DNA of 30,370 bases, taken from Acholeplasmataceae bacterium UBA6190 (lineage in GTDB: Bacteria > Bacillota_I > Bacilli_A > Acholeplasmatales > Acholeplasmataceae). Below, one piece after another: positions 7,795-15,376 of this stretch; the first letter of the stretch is position 1; every line of letters begins with the position of its first letter. Below the pieces are notes generated by a model. That model did no database searches and was not told where the DNA came from. It saw nothing but the letters and a program-made list of their open reading frames with translations. Where the stretch lies: positions 1-30,370 of the forward strand of contig DITG01000101.1 in assembly GCA_002422045.1 (NCBI GenBank), read 5' to 3'. A program made the position numbers and the translations under genes.

Positions 7795-8882
7795 GCCTTG
7801 CCTCCATGATTGATTTCAAACGTCTTCATGAATTCAACCAGTGCCTGAACACCTTCGATGGGCATTGCATTGTAAATCGAGGCTCTCATACCACCCACAG
7901 AGCGGTGTCCTTTGAGGTTGTCGAATCCTAATGCTTTGGCTTCCTTGATGAACTGATCGTCAAGGGCTTCAGAGATGGATTTGAAGCATACATTCATGAT
8001 GGATCTTGACTTCTTTTCAACGGTGCCAAAAAACAGTTTGGACTGATCAAGATAGTCATAGATGAGTTGTGCTTTTTGCTTGTTAATCTTGAAAATGACT
8101 TCGAGTCCTCCCATATCGAGGAGCCACTTGAAGACCTTGCCACAGAGGTAAATACCATAAGTCGGTGGCGTATTGTACATCGACTGATTTTCTGCTTGAA
8201 TGTCATATCGCATCATGATGGGGGTGAAAGGGGGTAAGTCTTTACGGATGAGATCTTCTCTGATGATGACAATGACAGTACCTGCAGGTCCGACGTTCTT
8301 TTGTGCACCCGCATAGATCACGCCATATTTTGTGATATCAATCGGTTCTGAAAGAAACGATGAAGACATGTCAGAGACCAGAGGTTTACCCATGGTATTC
8401 GGCAATTCATAAAACTTGGTACCGTAAATCGTGTTGTTATCACAAATGTGCACATAATCCGCATCCGGTGTAATCTTCAGATGTTTCAAATCCGGGATGT
8501 ATGAAAACATTTTGTCTTGGGATGAAGCAATGATATTCACTTTGCCATACTTTTCTGCTTCTTCTGCAGCTTTTTTAGCCCAGTGACCACTGATGATATA
8601 GTCGGCACTCTTGTTGATCATCAGATTCATCGGAACCATGGCAAACTGCAAGGTCGCACCGCCTTGAAGGAATAACACTTTGTAGTTGGAAGGTATGCCA
8701 ACCAGTTTTCTCAAATCAGCTTCCGCATCATCGATGATTTGCTGATAGGTCTTGGAACGGTGACTCATTTCCATCACCGACATGCCAGTATTCTGATAAT
8801 CCAGCATTTCTTTCTGTGCTTCTTCAAGCACCTTGACAGGTAGAATTGCAGGACCTGCCGAAAAGTTATACACACGTTTCAT
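7791..8882 (-). CDS. serC: Phosphoserine aminotransferase
   Basis: A PLP enzyme that converts 3-phosphohydroxypyruvate and glutamate to O-phosphoserine. The 363 residues match the family. It starts with the typical YNFSAGPAILP; HRSKTY is at 41-46, LFLQGGATLQFAMVP at 70-84, and YAGAQKNVGPAG holds the PLP lysine at Lys195 (E. coli Lys198). The C-terminal GHRSVGGMRASIYNA is the phosphate-binding region. The ATG is one base into the stop region of the DUF1015 gene (shared base 8882) and the 3' end overlaps serA by four bases, so all three are one transcript. Confidence 0.96.
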   Translation of the reverse strand: MKRVYNFSAGPAILPVKVLEEAQKEMLDYQNTGMSVMEMSHRSKTYQQIIDDAEADLRKLVGIPSNYKVLFLQGGATLQFAMVPMNLMINKSADYIISGHWAKKAAEEAEKYGKVNIIASSQDKMFSYIPDLKHLKITPDADYVHICDNNTIYGTKFYELPNTMGKPLVSDMSSSFLSEPIDITKYGVIYAGAQKNVGPAGTVIVIIREDLIRKDLPPFTPIMMRYDIQAENQSMYNTPPTYGIYLCGKVFKWLLDMGGLEVIFKINKQKAQLIYDYLDQSKLFFGTVEKKSRSIMNVCFKSISEALDDQFIKEAKALGFDNLKGHRSVGGMRASIYNAMPIEGVQALVEFMKTFEINHGGKA

Positions 8883-10129
8883 TATTTTTTCTCCTTTGGT
8901 TGAGTTGGAATGATCATTCGACTTTCAAGGTAATAACGTTTGGCTGTGGCAGATCCCATGGAAAATGATTTTCTGGGTAGAATCTTGCCTGAATGAATGA
9001 ATGGAAACAAATCTTTCCGATCCAAGACTGGCATTTTGATGCCAATCGAGTTTTCATGACTGTTGCAGATATCCATCAATTCCTGATCGCCATGGATATA
9101 ATCGATTGTCACCTTGGGATGATGTGCAAGATATTCATCGATAAACGATTGGATTTGCTCATAGGCAACTGCCGTTGATTTCGGAATATAAAACGGCGTC
9201 ATGCCAATTTCTTTGGTATAGACCCAAGTTTCTTCTTCTTTATCGACTGCATGAAACATATCGACAAGAAATGTGTTGTTCACGTTAAAGAGTACACGGT
9301 GAATGCCTTCGAAATGCAAGCCCTGATCGTAGATATTGACAACTTCAACGAGCGCATACCGTGCAGGGTGATTGATCAGTGCTTCGGGTTTGCTGACTTT
9401 TTTGATAGATTCCCAATGCGCTTTGGCGGTTGCAAGACTGTGATTGCCGTCTCCAACCACAAAGAGTACCGGATCTTCCTGATCAATGAGACGATAAAAT
9501 TCTTCAATGATCTCTTCACAGTGCTCAATCTGATAACCTCTTAAGTGTCCGCCCATCATGTTCAAGACAAAATCATAACGTTTCTTGAACTCGTGTCTTC
9601 TTTGAAACAGACGATCGATGATGTTCAGTTTCGAATCATCCATCAGTAACATCACATGTGATAATTCAAGAGGTGCATGCTGTCTGATTTTCATCCGTGG
9701 TGGAATACGTTCAATGATTGTTTTTTCAGTCGTTCGAATCAAAGGCTTAGAACCCTGTACGTAATCATAATCTTCCAAATCGATGGCCATCATGAGTCCG
9801 AGCCTTCTCGAATTGAGGGTTGTTTTGCGTTCGATGAGCATCATGGAAGGTCCGATATCCTCTAGGATATCACTCGAAAGATAGGTATCCATGGTCCTGT
9901 TGATGGTATCGATGGTCTCTTCACCCATGGCTTCTAGATAAACTTCTGGAAGTATCATGTTGTAAGTCGATGGTGCATCATCAATATACGATTTTAATTC
10001 TTTCCAGTAGCTGGGTTGGCTGGTGAACTGATCACAGGCAACCACAGCCCATTTTGACAAATCAATGTGCTTTTTCGGCAAAAGCAAGTGCGGTAAGTGA
10101 ATGGTTTCTTTCCGGTCTTTCGACAGCAT
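8882..10129 (-). CDS. DUF1015 family protein, first gene of the serine operon
   Basis: A 415-residue protein of the DUF1015 family (PF06245). Landmarks: KWAVVACDQFTSQPSYW (26-42), the LIRTTEKTIIERIPPR region (130-145), and VVGDGNHSLATAKAHW (224-239), the local form of the family's DGHHR-like motif. That motif recalls the DGHHR of the ParB/sulfiredoxin fold, which includes the free-serine kinases SerK and SbnI. No function is proven. Its place before serC and serA, with no serB phosphatase gene here, suggests a role in phosphoserine-serine interconversion or its control (inference). The start at 10129 has AAGGAG eight bases upstream; an upstream in-frame GTG at 10192 has no such site and would overlap the leader ORF. 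Confidence 0.88.
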   Translation of the reverse strand: MLSKDRKETIHLPHLLLPKKHIDLSKWAVVACDQFTSQPSYWKELKSYIDDAPSTYNMILPEVYLEAMGEETIDTINRTMDTYLSSDILEDIGPSMMLIERKTTLNSRRLGLMMAIDLEDYDYVQGSKPLIRTTEKTIIERIPPRMKIRQHAPLELSHVMLLMDDSKLNIIDRLFQRRHEFKKRYDFVLNMMGGHLRGYQIEHCEEIIEEFYRLIDQEDPVLFVVGDGNHSLATAKAHWESIKKVSKPEALINHPARYALVEVVNIYDQGLHFEGIHRVLFNVNNTFLVDMFHAVDKEEETWVYTKEIGMTPFYIPKSTAVAYEQIQSFIDEYLAHHPKVTIDYIHGDQELMDICNSHENSIGIKMPVLDRKDLFPFIHSGKILPRKSFSMGSATAKRYYLESRMIIPTQPKEKK

Positions 10130-10148
10130 AAAAAAAGTCTCCTTTATC

Positions 10149-10205
10149 TCATATAGAGCTAGTTTCCACGTGATGGGGGTTATGCAAGGCACCGAAAAAA
10201 GGCAT
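10149..10205 (-). CDS. Possible 18-codon leader peptide upstream of the serine operon
   Basis: ATG at 10205 to TGA at 10149, preceded by GAGGA about eight bases upstream and ending 19 bases before the DUF1015 start, inside the operon's untranslated leader. The peptide starts MPFFGALHNP and ends VETSSI, so codons ACT-AGC-TCT (Thr-Ser-Ser) lie just before the stop. That would suit ribosome-based sensing of serine supply. No clear alternative terminator hairpin was found, so attenuation is unproven and the ORF could be chance. Confidence 0.35.
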   Translation of the reverse strand: MPFFGALHNPHHVETSSI

Positions 10206-10242
10206 GTAGGGTCCTCGTTCTAATGTCTGTTCAATCAGTTTT

Positions 10243-10285
10243 GAAGCACTTAAAACGTCAAAAAACCTATGGAATCGTGTGCTTC
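10243..10285 (-). other. Stem in the serine operon 5' leader
   Basis: GAAGCAC (10285-10279 as transcribed) pairs perfectly with GTGCTTC (10249-10243) across a 29-base loop that includes TTTTTT. It lies a few bases into the transcript predicted from the promoter at 10298-10327. The leader is about 160 bases in all. I do not recognise a T-box (no AGGGTGGNACCGCG) or another known riboswitch. Confidence 0.4.
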
Positions 10286-10297
10286 TTTGCTAGTCTC

Positions 10298-10327
10298 ATT
10301 GTAACATGAAAGCGCTTTACTTTTCAA
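10298..10327 (-). promoter_or_regulatory. Serine operon promoter with cre-like operator in the spacer
   Basis: TTGAAA at 10327-10322, spacer 18, extended -10 TGtTACAAT ending at 10298. The spacer contains TGAAAGCGCTTTAC (plus strand 10307-10320), whose core AAAGCGCTTT is a perfect palindrome. It matches the CcpA catabolite-responsive consensus at all but the last two bases. A bound CcpA-type regulator here would block RNA polymerase. Confidence 0.6.
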
Positions 10328-10337
10328 CCATAATCGT

Positions 10338-10366
10338 AAAAAAAGCAATGCCCACAGGCACTGCTT
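10338..10366 (-). terminator. Terminator of glycerophosphodiesterase gene
   Basis: AAGCAGTGCC, loop TGTG, GGCATTGCTT (ten pairs, one G-U), then a run of T. The stem begins at the last base of the TGA stop. Confidence 0.88.
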
Positions 10367-11412
10367 CAGTCGTTTAAATAAGATTCGATGACTTCCTTCA
10401 AGATGGATGGTCGGTTCGTCATGATACCATCTGCACCATTATCAATCAGTCTTCTCATTTCGCTTGGATCATCGATGGTCCAGTAATGGACAGCGATGTT
10501 ATGACGATGTGCATTTCTGATGATGGCTTTATGTGACAATGACAGACCAAAGGATGACGTCGGTAATTGAAGTGCAGAGATGGTATCTCCATAAAATAAG
10601 GATAACCCCAGGAGTTGCAATGCATAAAAACGGATCACTGATGATTGTTCAGGTGAAATCATCAAATTCGGATGTGAAGTCATCTGATAATTTTTCATCT
10701 GTTCGTAAACTTCCGTATGAAAGGAAGCGAGCACCATTCTTGAATAGGTCTGATATGAACCATTCAAGTTATCCATCAGACGGATCACTTCTGCTAAAGC
10801 TTCAAGTCCTGTTGATCCGGATTGTTTGATTTCAACATTGATCAGGTTATTCGGAAATGCCTTGATCAGATCTTCGAGGGTTGTCACTAAAAACTTGGTT
10901 TCATGTCGTGCGGTGATACCGATAGGATAAGTCACATCCAGTGGTGTCACAGATTGTCCTAAATAGTTAACGTAGGGTTTGAGAGTGCCTGAAACATTGA
11001 ATCCGTTCGAATTCGGTTCCACATCGTTGTGATATCCGAAATCGATCTCAAGATCAAGAAGATCTGAGTAGTTTGTTTCAATGATCGGAGCATATGTCAG
11101 TGTCGTCTTTTCATCGAGTGTTGTGTCATGCGATAAAATGATCACACCATCTTGGGTCAGATTGACATCGGTTTCCATCATGACATTGGGATCAATGCTA
11201 TAGGCATGATAAAACGCTTCGAGTGTGTTATCTGGAAATTCATGATTACCACCACCATGAGCAATCAAGATGGGCATGCTGCCATTTGTTTTTCTCAAGG
11301 GATTGATCCCTTCGTGATTGTCCGGTCTTGGTACGATCACAAGCACCATCCAAAGGATGAGGAACACTGCAATCACGCGTTTGACTATCACTCTTTTTTT
11401 CCAAATCTTCAT
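10366..11412 (-). CDS. Membrane-anchored glycerophosphodiester phosphodiesterase
   Basis: Hydrolyses glycerophosphodiesters to glycerol-3-phosphate and an alcohol. Residues 8-28 form one hydrophobic helix after a Lys/Arg-rich start, so the catalytic domain probably sits outside the membrane as a signal-anchored protein. The catalytic TIM barrel is clear: AHGGGNHEFPDNT (His52, Glu58), MMETDVNLTQDG (Glu80, Asp82), SHDTTLDEKT (His95), NVEIKQSG, and near the end YWTIDDPSEMRRLIDNGADGIMTNRP. The Shine-Dalgarno is GAGGAG, seven bases upstream. It follows the ZIP transporter gene by 24 bases and probably shares its transcript. A role in lipid or teichoic-acid-like glycerophosphate turnover is an inference. 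Confidence 0.93.
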   Translation of the reverse strand: MKIWKKRVIVKRVIAVFLILWMVLVIVPRPDNHEGINPLRKTNGSMPILIAHGGGNHEFPDNTLEAFYHAYSIDPNVMMETDVNLTQDGVIILSHDTTLDEKTTLTYAPIIETNYSDLLDLEIDFGYHNDVEPNSNGFNVSGTLKPYVNYLGQSVTPLDVTYPIGITARHETKFLVTTLEDLIKAFPNNLINVEIKQSGSTGLEALAEVIRLMDNLNGSYQTYSRMVLASFHTEVYEQMKNYQMTSHPNLMISPEQSSVIRFYALQLLGLSLFYGDTISALQLPTSSFGLSLSHKAIIRNAHRHNIAVHYWTIDDPSEMRRLIDNGADGIMTNRPSILKEVIESYLND

Positions 11413-11436
11413 GTCTTCATGCTCCTCTATTCTCGT

Positions 11437-12234
11437 TTATATGAACAATACCAGTGATGTTGCCATCACGATCATGCCAGCAACCATCCCGTAAATGGCC
11501 AAATGATGTTCTCCGTATTTTTCGGCTGTTGGCAGTAATTCGTCCAGTGATATGTAGACCATGATGCCTGCGACCATGGCAAAGACAACCCCAAATAGTG
11601 ATTCTGACAAGATGGACATCAGTAAGAAATAACCCAGTAGCGCACCAACCGGTTCAGCGAGCCCAGAGAGAAATGAATAACCAAATGCTTTTCTTTTAGA
11701 ACCCGTCGCATGATAGATCGGAATGGATACCGCAATCCCTTCAGGGATATTGTGGATGGCGATTGCAATCGCAATACCAATCCCAAGACGAGGGTCTTCA
11801 AGAGCAGCAATGAATGTCGCAAGCCCTTCCGGGAAATTGTGCAATGCGATGGCCAGTGCTGAAAATAAGCCCATACGGAGCAGATTTTGATCTTGCTTGC
11901 CATGTTCGAAGACGTTGAGTCCTACGATTTCATGCGGATTTTCTGCTGCTGGGACTAACTTATCAATCAGTCCGATGAGCAAAAGCCCTGCAAAGAATGC
12001 CAATGTCGTGAACAGATATCCGCTTGTATCACCATAGATATCAATGAGCGATGTCAACGCTTTGGGAAATATCTCGATGAAAGATACGTAAATCATCACA
12101 CCCGCACTGAACCCGAGTGCGACAGATAAAAATTTCTTGCTTGCAGCTTTTTTGTGGAACGCGATGATGCTACCGATTCCGGTGGACAAACCCGCGAACA
12201 TTGTTAATAATAAAGCAAAACCTATGTTGTCCAT
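11437..12234 (-). CDS. ZIP family metal transporter (ZupT-like)
   Basis: An integral membrane importer for Zn2+ or related divalent metals. The 265-residue protein has eight predicted helices. The paired metal-site motifs HNFPEG (132-137) and HNIPEG (161-166) lie in helices 4 and 5, as in ZupT. The loop after helix 3 carries a modest His/Glu content (NPHE, EHGK). The start at 12234 fits AGGTGA seven bases upstream; the in-frame GTG at 12243 has a site placed too close. Promoter TTGACC-17-TATAAT at 12290-12262 is overlapped by a perfect palindrome, so metal- or ligand-responsive repression is likely. The glycerophosphodiesterase gene follows. Confidence 0.92.
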   Translation of the reverse strand: MDNIGFALLLTMFAGLSTGIGSIIAFHKKAASKKFLSVALGFSAGVMIYVSFIEIFPKALTSLIDIYGDTSGYLFTTLAFFAGLLLIGLIDKLVPAAENPHEIVGLNVFEHGKQDQNLLRMGLFSALAIALHNFPEGLATFIAALEDPRLGIGIAIAIAIHNIPEGIAVSIPIYHATGSKRKAFGYSFLSGLAEPVGALLGYFLLMSILSESLFGVVFAMVAGIMVYISLDELLPTAEKYGEHHLAIYGMVAGMIVMATSLVLFI

Positions 12235-12261
12235 CCCAATCACCTGTCCTTTACTATCTCG

Positions 12262-12290
12262 ATTATAATGAATCTAACAACAATGGTCAA
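12262..12290 (-). promoter_or_regulatory. Promoter of the ZIP transporter gene
   Basis: TTGACC at 12290-12285, spacer 17, TATAAT at 12267-12262. Confidence 0.75.
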
Positions 12291-12302
12291 TCGAATTGAC
12301 CA
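12284..12302. promoter_or_regulatory. Palindromic operator over the ZIP -35 box
   Basis: TGGTCAAT-CGA-ATTGACCA: two perfect 8-base half sites with a 3-base centre. One half contains the -35 hexamer. It could also form an RNA hairpin after the acetyltransferase gene's stop, but no T-run follows, so an operator is the better reading. Confidence 0.6.
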
Positions 12303-12307
12303 CCGGT

Positions 12308-13387
12308 TTACTGATAGTTAAGATTATGGGACCAAGGCAAAGGTATAGGAAAACATGATCTGACAAAACGAAGGACCTGACGGTTTCTCAGTTTTGTCTT
12401 GCCATTGAACACCATGTTCAAGGCATCTTCTTGATTCAAGACAATCAGATGTCCTTCTATCTTGAGTTTGATGTCTGTTTGTGTGGATTCGATGATATCT
12501 ACACCAGGAAAAAGGTGACGGATATAGAAGATAATGGATTCGAAAAAATACCCGACATGTGTGATCTTGAGCGTTGCTCTTTGTGTGATTTTTGAATGAC
12601 TTAAGTGTTTGCTGTGTTCATTTATGAAATCCTTGGGAGGCACAACCCAAGTAATCTTCGTTTTATGATAGAGATGTAGCACATCTTGAATGATACTCAC
12701 CAAGGCTTTCCTATCACCTGCAAATTCCTTGATTTTAATCAAGTCATCTTCAACATAGACTGATAAAATGACATATGCAACTGGAATTTCATGATCATAA
12801 ACCATGTAGATTGGATATTGACAATAGGTATCCGGATACGTTTGTCCAAGCAAAAGTTCCTGAAATTCATAACGGCTTCGCTGATAACGTATGACTTCTT
12901 TTGAATAGAGTTTGAACATCACTTCAAGATCAGAAGGCTCATAAGGTTTCAGACGATAGTGATGTTTGATGTGCTGATGATCCCTATGACTTTTGTAGAG
13001 ATGCATGGAACCAACGTCTCTTGCTCCAAATCGCTCATAAATCCCCAAATCCCCCGAGATGATGGCAAGACCGATATTTTCCTTAATCATTTGTTCTTCT
13101 GCCAGAATGAGCAATCGTGAGGCAATCCCTTGGCCTCTATAGTGTTGATTGGTGCACACGCTTCCGATGGAAGCCACTTTGATTTTGGCATGTGGAATGA
13201 TGATGGTTGAAGGGTAATAATTCACCTCTGAAATGACTTTATCCTGATCTTTTGCAATCATCATATGCTTAACATTTTGGTTTGAAAATAGCAATCTGAA
13301 TTGCTCTTTCATATTTGGCTTGAACGTTGCAACCGAGAGTTGGACGACCTTTTCAATTTCTTTGATGGATGCTTGCTTATACTCCAC
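12308..13387 (-). CDS. GNAT N-acetyltransferase, Eis-like multi-domain
   Basis: An acetyl-CoA-dependent acyltransferase of unknown substrate, about 359 residues. The N-terminal GNAT domain has SIGSVCTNQHYRGQGIASRLL (the Q/R-x-x-G-x-A acetyl-CoA loop, about residue 85), followed by GDLGIYERFGARDVG. A second GNAT-like segment spans roughly 145-260, and a C-terminal stretch (about 270-350) looks like the SCP2-like cap of Eis proteins (IEGHLIVLNQEDA). GTG at 13387 is preferred because GAGG lies eight bases upstream; GTG at 13396 is too close to it. The start overlaps the end of the MFS gene by 11 bases, so the two are coupled. Confidence 0.85.
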   Translation of the reverse strand: MEYKQASIKEIEKVVQLSVATFKPNMKEQFRLLFSNQNVKHMMIAKDQDKVISEVNYYPSTIIIPHAKIKVASIGSVCTNQHYRGQGIASRLLILAEEQMIKENIGLAIISGDLGIYERFGARDVGSMHLYKSHRDHQHIKHHYRLKPYEPSDLEVMFKLYSKEVIRYQRSRYEFQELLLGQTYPDTYCQYPIYMVYDHEIPVAYVILSVYVEDDLIKIKEFAGDRKALVSIIQDVLHLYHKTKITWVVPPKDFINEHSKHLSHSKITQRATLKITHVGYFFESIIFYIRHLFPGVDIIESTQTDIKLKIEGHLIVLNQEDALNMVFNGKTKLRNRQVLRFVRSCFPIPLPWSHNLNYQ

Positions 13388-14585
13388 TTGATTCACCTCG
13401 CTTCGGTTTTAAGGTATACGATAAGAACAGCAAGATGACACCGAGCAAAAACATGATGGCATTGAAATCAAACTGAACGATCGGAGCGATGTTATAAAGC
13501 ACTCCGCCTACAATAGGACCAATGACCATACCAATCGAAACAAATGACTGTCTGAGCCCCATCATGCCGCCATACTGACCTTCTTTGGCATAGGTTGCGA
13601 TGTAACTTTGTTCTAAAGGTACATAAATGGTTCTGAAAATGACATAAATCATATAAACTGTATAAATGGCAAGCATGAACTGATTCGATCTGAAGACCCA
13701 AAAGACGATGAAAGCTGCAGCAATGTGCATCAATCCGATGAAAAGCAATTGCCTCTTCACTCGAGCTGCAAATGGGACAATGAAAATACTGGCAAGCAAA
13801 CTGACAATTCCGGTTGCCATGACAAAGGTCCCCAAGTCTTGAGGCGTATAATTCAGATCAAAGAAATAGATATCAATGAATTTGCTTAAGTTGGTTGCGC
13901 CTATGGTCATAAATGTCATGGAAAGCATGAAGAGAAACAAACTTTTGTCAATGTGGGCGATTTCTTTGAACCCTTGAAGAATTGAAGGTTGGCGTGTGGA
14001 TGTTTTCTTGACTTTCACTTCATCAAGCAAGAGTGCAATCATCACAATATAGACCATATTGAGGATGGGCTGATATAAAAAGATACGTCTGAAATCATCG
14101 GTTCCAAGCAATTGAATCATCTGTGGATTCGTGGTGATGAAACCACCAAACCAATAACCAATCGAGCCGCCCAAGGTCGATGATGCAGCAACATAGGCAA
14201 AATATCGTGCACGGTCTTTAGGTGAAGTCACTTCAATCAGTCTTGCAGTGAAGAGCGTAGTTGCACTAACGACACCGAATCCCGAAAACAGACGTGCAAC
14301 AACCATCCATGTCGCATTGCCAATGTACCCAAAAATGAGTTGTCCAACGGTATAAAACATCAATCCAAAGATGATGTAGAATTTTTTGTTGCCCCGATCA
14401 CCTAAAATACCCCAAAGAGGTGCACCAAACATCAGTCCTAGTGACATCGCAGAGAAATAAATGCCAAACATATAGTCTGGAATATCAAGTGAGCGGACGA
14501 ATGCAGGTGTGATGGGATGTCCCATGTTATGAACGATGCCCTGTATGAAAAAAAGCAATATGATGACATAGATTGTTTTCTTCAT
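13377..14585 (-). CDS. MFS transporter, multidrug-efflux-like
   Basis: A proton-driven membrane transporter of 402 residues with about 12 hydrophobic helices. The cytoplasmic loop 2-3 motif A is present as WGILGDRGNKKFY, and loop 4-5 has ARLFSGFGVVSATTLFTARLIEVTSPKDRARYF in the antiporter style (motif C-like region following). The symmetrical half shows GGMMGLRQSFVSIGMVIGPIVGG. Substrate is unknown; drug or metabolite efflux is most likely. The Shine-Dalgarno is GAGGAGG and a TATAAT lies at 14616-14611. It is joined to an Eis-like acetyltransferase gene; the pair could act together on one toxic amine, but that is an inference. Confidence 0.88.
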   Translation of the reverse strand: MKKTIYVIILLFFIQGIVHNMGHPITPAFVRSLDIPDYMFGIYFSAMSLGLMFGAPLWGILGDRGNKKFYIIFGLMFYTVGQLIFGYIGNATWMVVARLFSGFGVVSATTLFTARLIEVTSPKDRARYFAYVAASSTLGGSIGYWFGGFITTNPQMIQLLGTDDFRRIFLYQPILNMVYIVMIALLLDEVKVKKTSTRQPSILQGFKEIAHIDKSLFLFMLSMTFMTIGATNLSKFIDIYFFDLNYTPQDLGTFVMATGIVSLLASIFIVPFAARVKRQLLFIGLMHIAAAFIVFWVFRSNQFMLAIYTVYMIYVIFRTIYVPLEQSYIATYAKEGQYGGMMGLRQSFVSIGMVIGPIVGGVLYNIAPIVQFDFNAIMFLLGVILLFLSYTLKPKRGESSGV

Positions 14586-14683
14586 GAATCCTCCTCAAAA
14601 CCTCATTTCAATTATACGATATTTCATGACATTTGTGGGTTTATTGAGAGATTAAAAACGCAATAGGCAATCAAGCGAATGAT

Positions 14684-14712
14684 TTGACTTTCAATGACTA
14701 AGAATAGACAAT
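14684..14712 (+). promoter_or_regulatory. Promoter for the HMA-domain gene
   Basis: TTGACT at 14684-14689, spacer 17, GACAAT at 14707-14712. The -10 is weak. No copper-responsive operator was recognised. Confidence 0.45.
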
Positions 14713-14732
14713 AGAAGTGAACGGAGCGTGAA

Positions 14733-14954
14733 ATGATGAAAACAGTAGAATACGATGTCCAAGGCATGCACTGTGTCAGTTGTTCCATGGGTATTCAGAA
14801 ATTACTCAAGAAAACCAAAGGTGTCACTGATGTTGAAGTCCAGTTATCACTGAGTAAAGTTCATGTGACCTATGATGAGTCTTCTGTCAATGACAAACTG
14901 ATTGTCGATACTGTCGCAAGACTGGGATATAAGGCTGTCCAGGCAAAAAAATAG
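14733..14954 (+). CDS. Heavy-metal-associated domain protein (CopZ-like copper chaperone)
   Basis: A 73-residue single HMA domain. The metal site GMHCVSC is at 11-17 (Cys14, Cys17), and the beta-alpha-beta-beta-alpha-beta pattern is complete, ending LGYKAVQAKK. Such proteins carry Cu(I) to a P-type ATPase. No CopA ATPase or CsoR/CopY regulator is adjacent, so the partner must be elsewhere. Two consecutive ATGs are possible starts; GGAG is six bases before the first. It has its own promoter and terminator. Confidence 0.92.
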   Translation: MMKTVEYDVQGMHCVSCSMGIQKLLKKTKGVTDVEVQLSLSKVHVTYDESSVNDKLIVDTVARLGYKAVQAKK

Positions 14955-14977
14955 ATATGCGCGAGCATATCTTTTTC
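14953..14977 (+). terminator. Terminator of the HMA-domain gene
   Basis: AGATATGC, loop GCGA, GCATATCT, then T-rich sequence. The TAG stop overlaps the left arm. Confidence 0.82.
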
Positions 14978-15051
14978 TTCTCATTCATAGAATGATGGAT
15001 GTGATTTTGGATATTCATGTATAATGAAAGTGAACCATGTGAGGAGATTTC

Positions 15052-15357
15052 ATGCAAAACGATATCGCCCAACCGAATCAGGCAAATCATACAGACGTCA
15101 GAAAAACAGTGTTTCATGACCTCTATGCCCATAAAAATGATGTCAAAGCCAAAGAACATCCAATCAAACATTACGTAATCAATATTCTAGCGTTTGTTTT
15201 CAGTTTTGGTTTCCCACTTTTTGGTTTCGTTGTTTGGATTTTGTTCAGAAGTGACAGACCCAAAGACGCCATTTTTCCGTTCGTAGGTGTGATTTTAGGA
15301 TGGTTAGCCATCTTCATCTACAGATGGATACCGATGATTTATGCATTCTTAGGTTAA
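15052..15357 (+). CDS. Small two-helix membrane protein, unknown function
   Basis: A 101-residue protein. The first 40 residues are polar and His/Asp/Lys-rich with no recognised motif; two helices follow at about 42-66 and 75-98, separated by the charged loop RSDRPKDA. No family recognised. Good signals argue that it is real: GAGGAG six bases before the ATG, TATAAT at 15020-15025, and a U-tailed hairpin beginning in the stop codon. Confidence 0.75.
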   Translation: MQNDIAQPNQANHTDVRKTVFHDLYAHKNDVKAKEHPIKHYVINILAFVFSFGFPLFGFVVWILFRSDRPKDAIFPFVGVILGWLAIFIYRWIPMIYAFLG

Positions 15358-15376
15358 GCACTTCGGTGCTTTTTTT
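15356..15376 (+). terminator. UUCG-loop terminator
   Basis: AAGCAC-TTCG-GTGCTT followed by T residues. The left arm includes the last two bases of the TAA stop, and the T-run overlaps the stop codon of the convergent minus-strand gene. Confidence 0.88.

Noticed and set aside
10130..10192. GTG start that would lengthen the DUF1015 protein
   Set aside because: No ribosome-binding site before the GTG, while AAGGAG stands eight bases before the ATG at 10129.
10130..10297. T-box or known riboswitch before the serine operon
   Set aside because: No AGGGTGGNACCGCG-like sequence, no terminator/antiterminator pair and no motif of a class I know; reported only as an unexplained leader.
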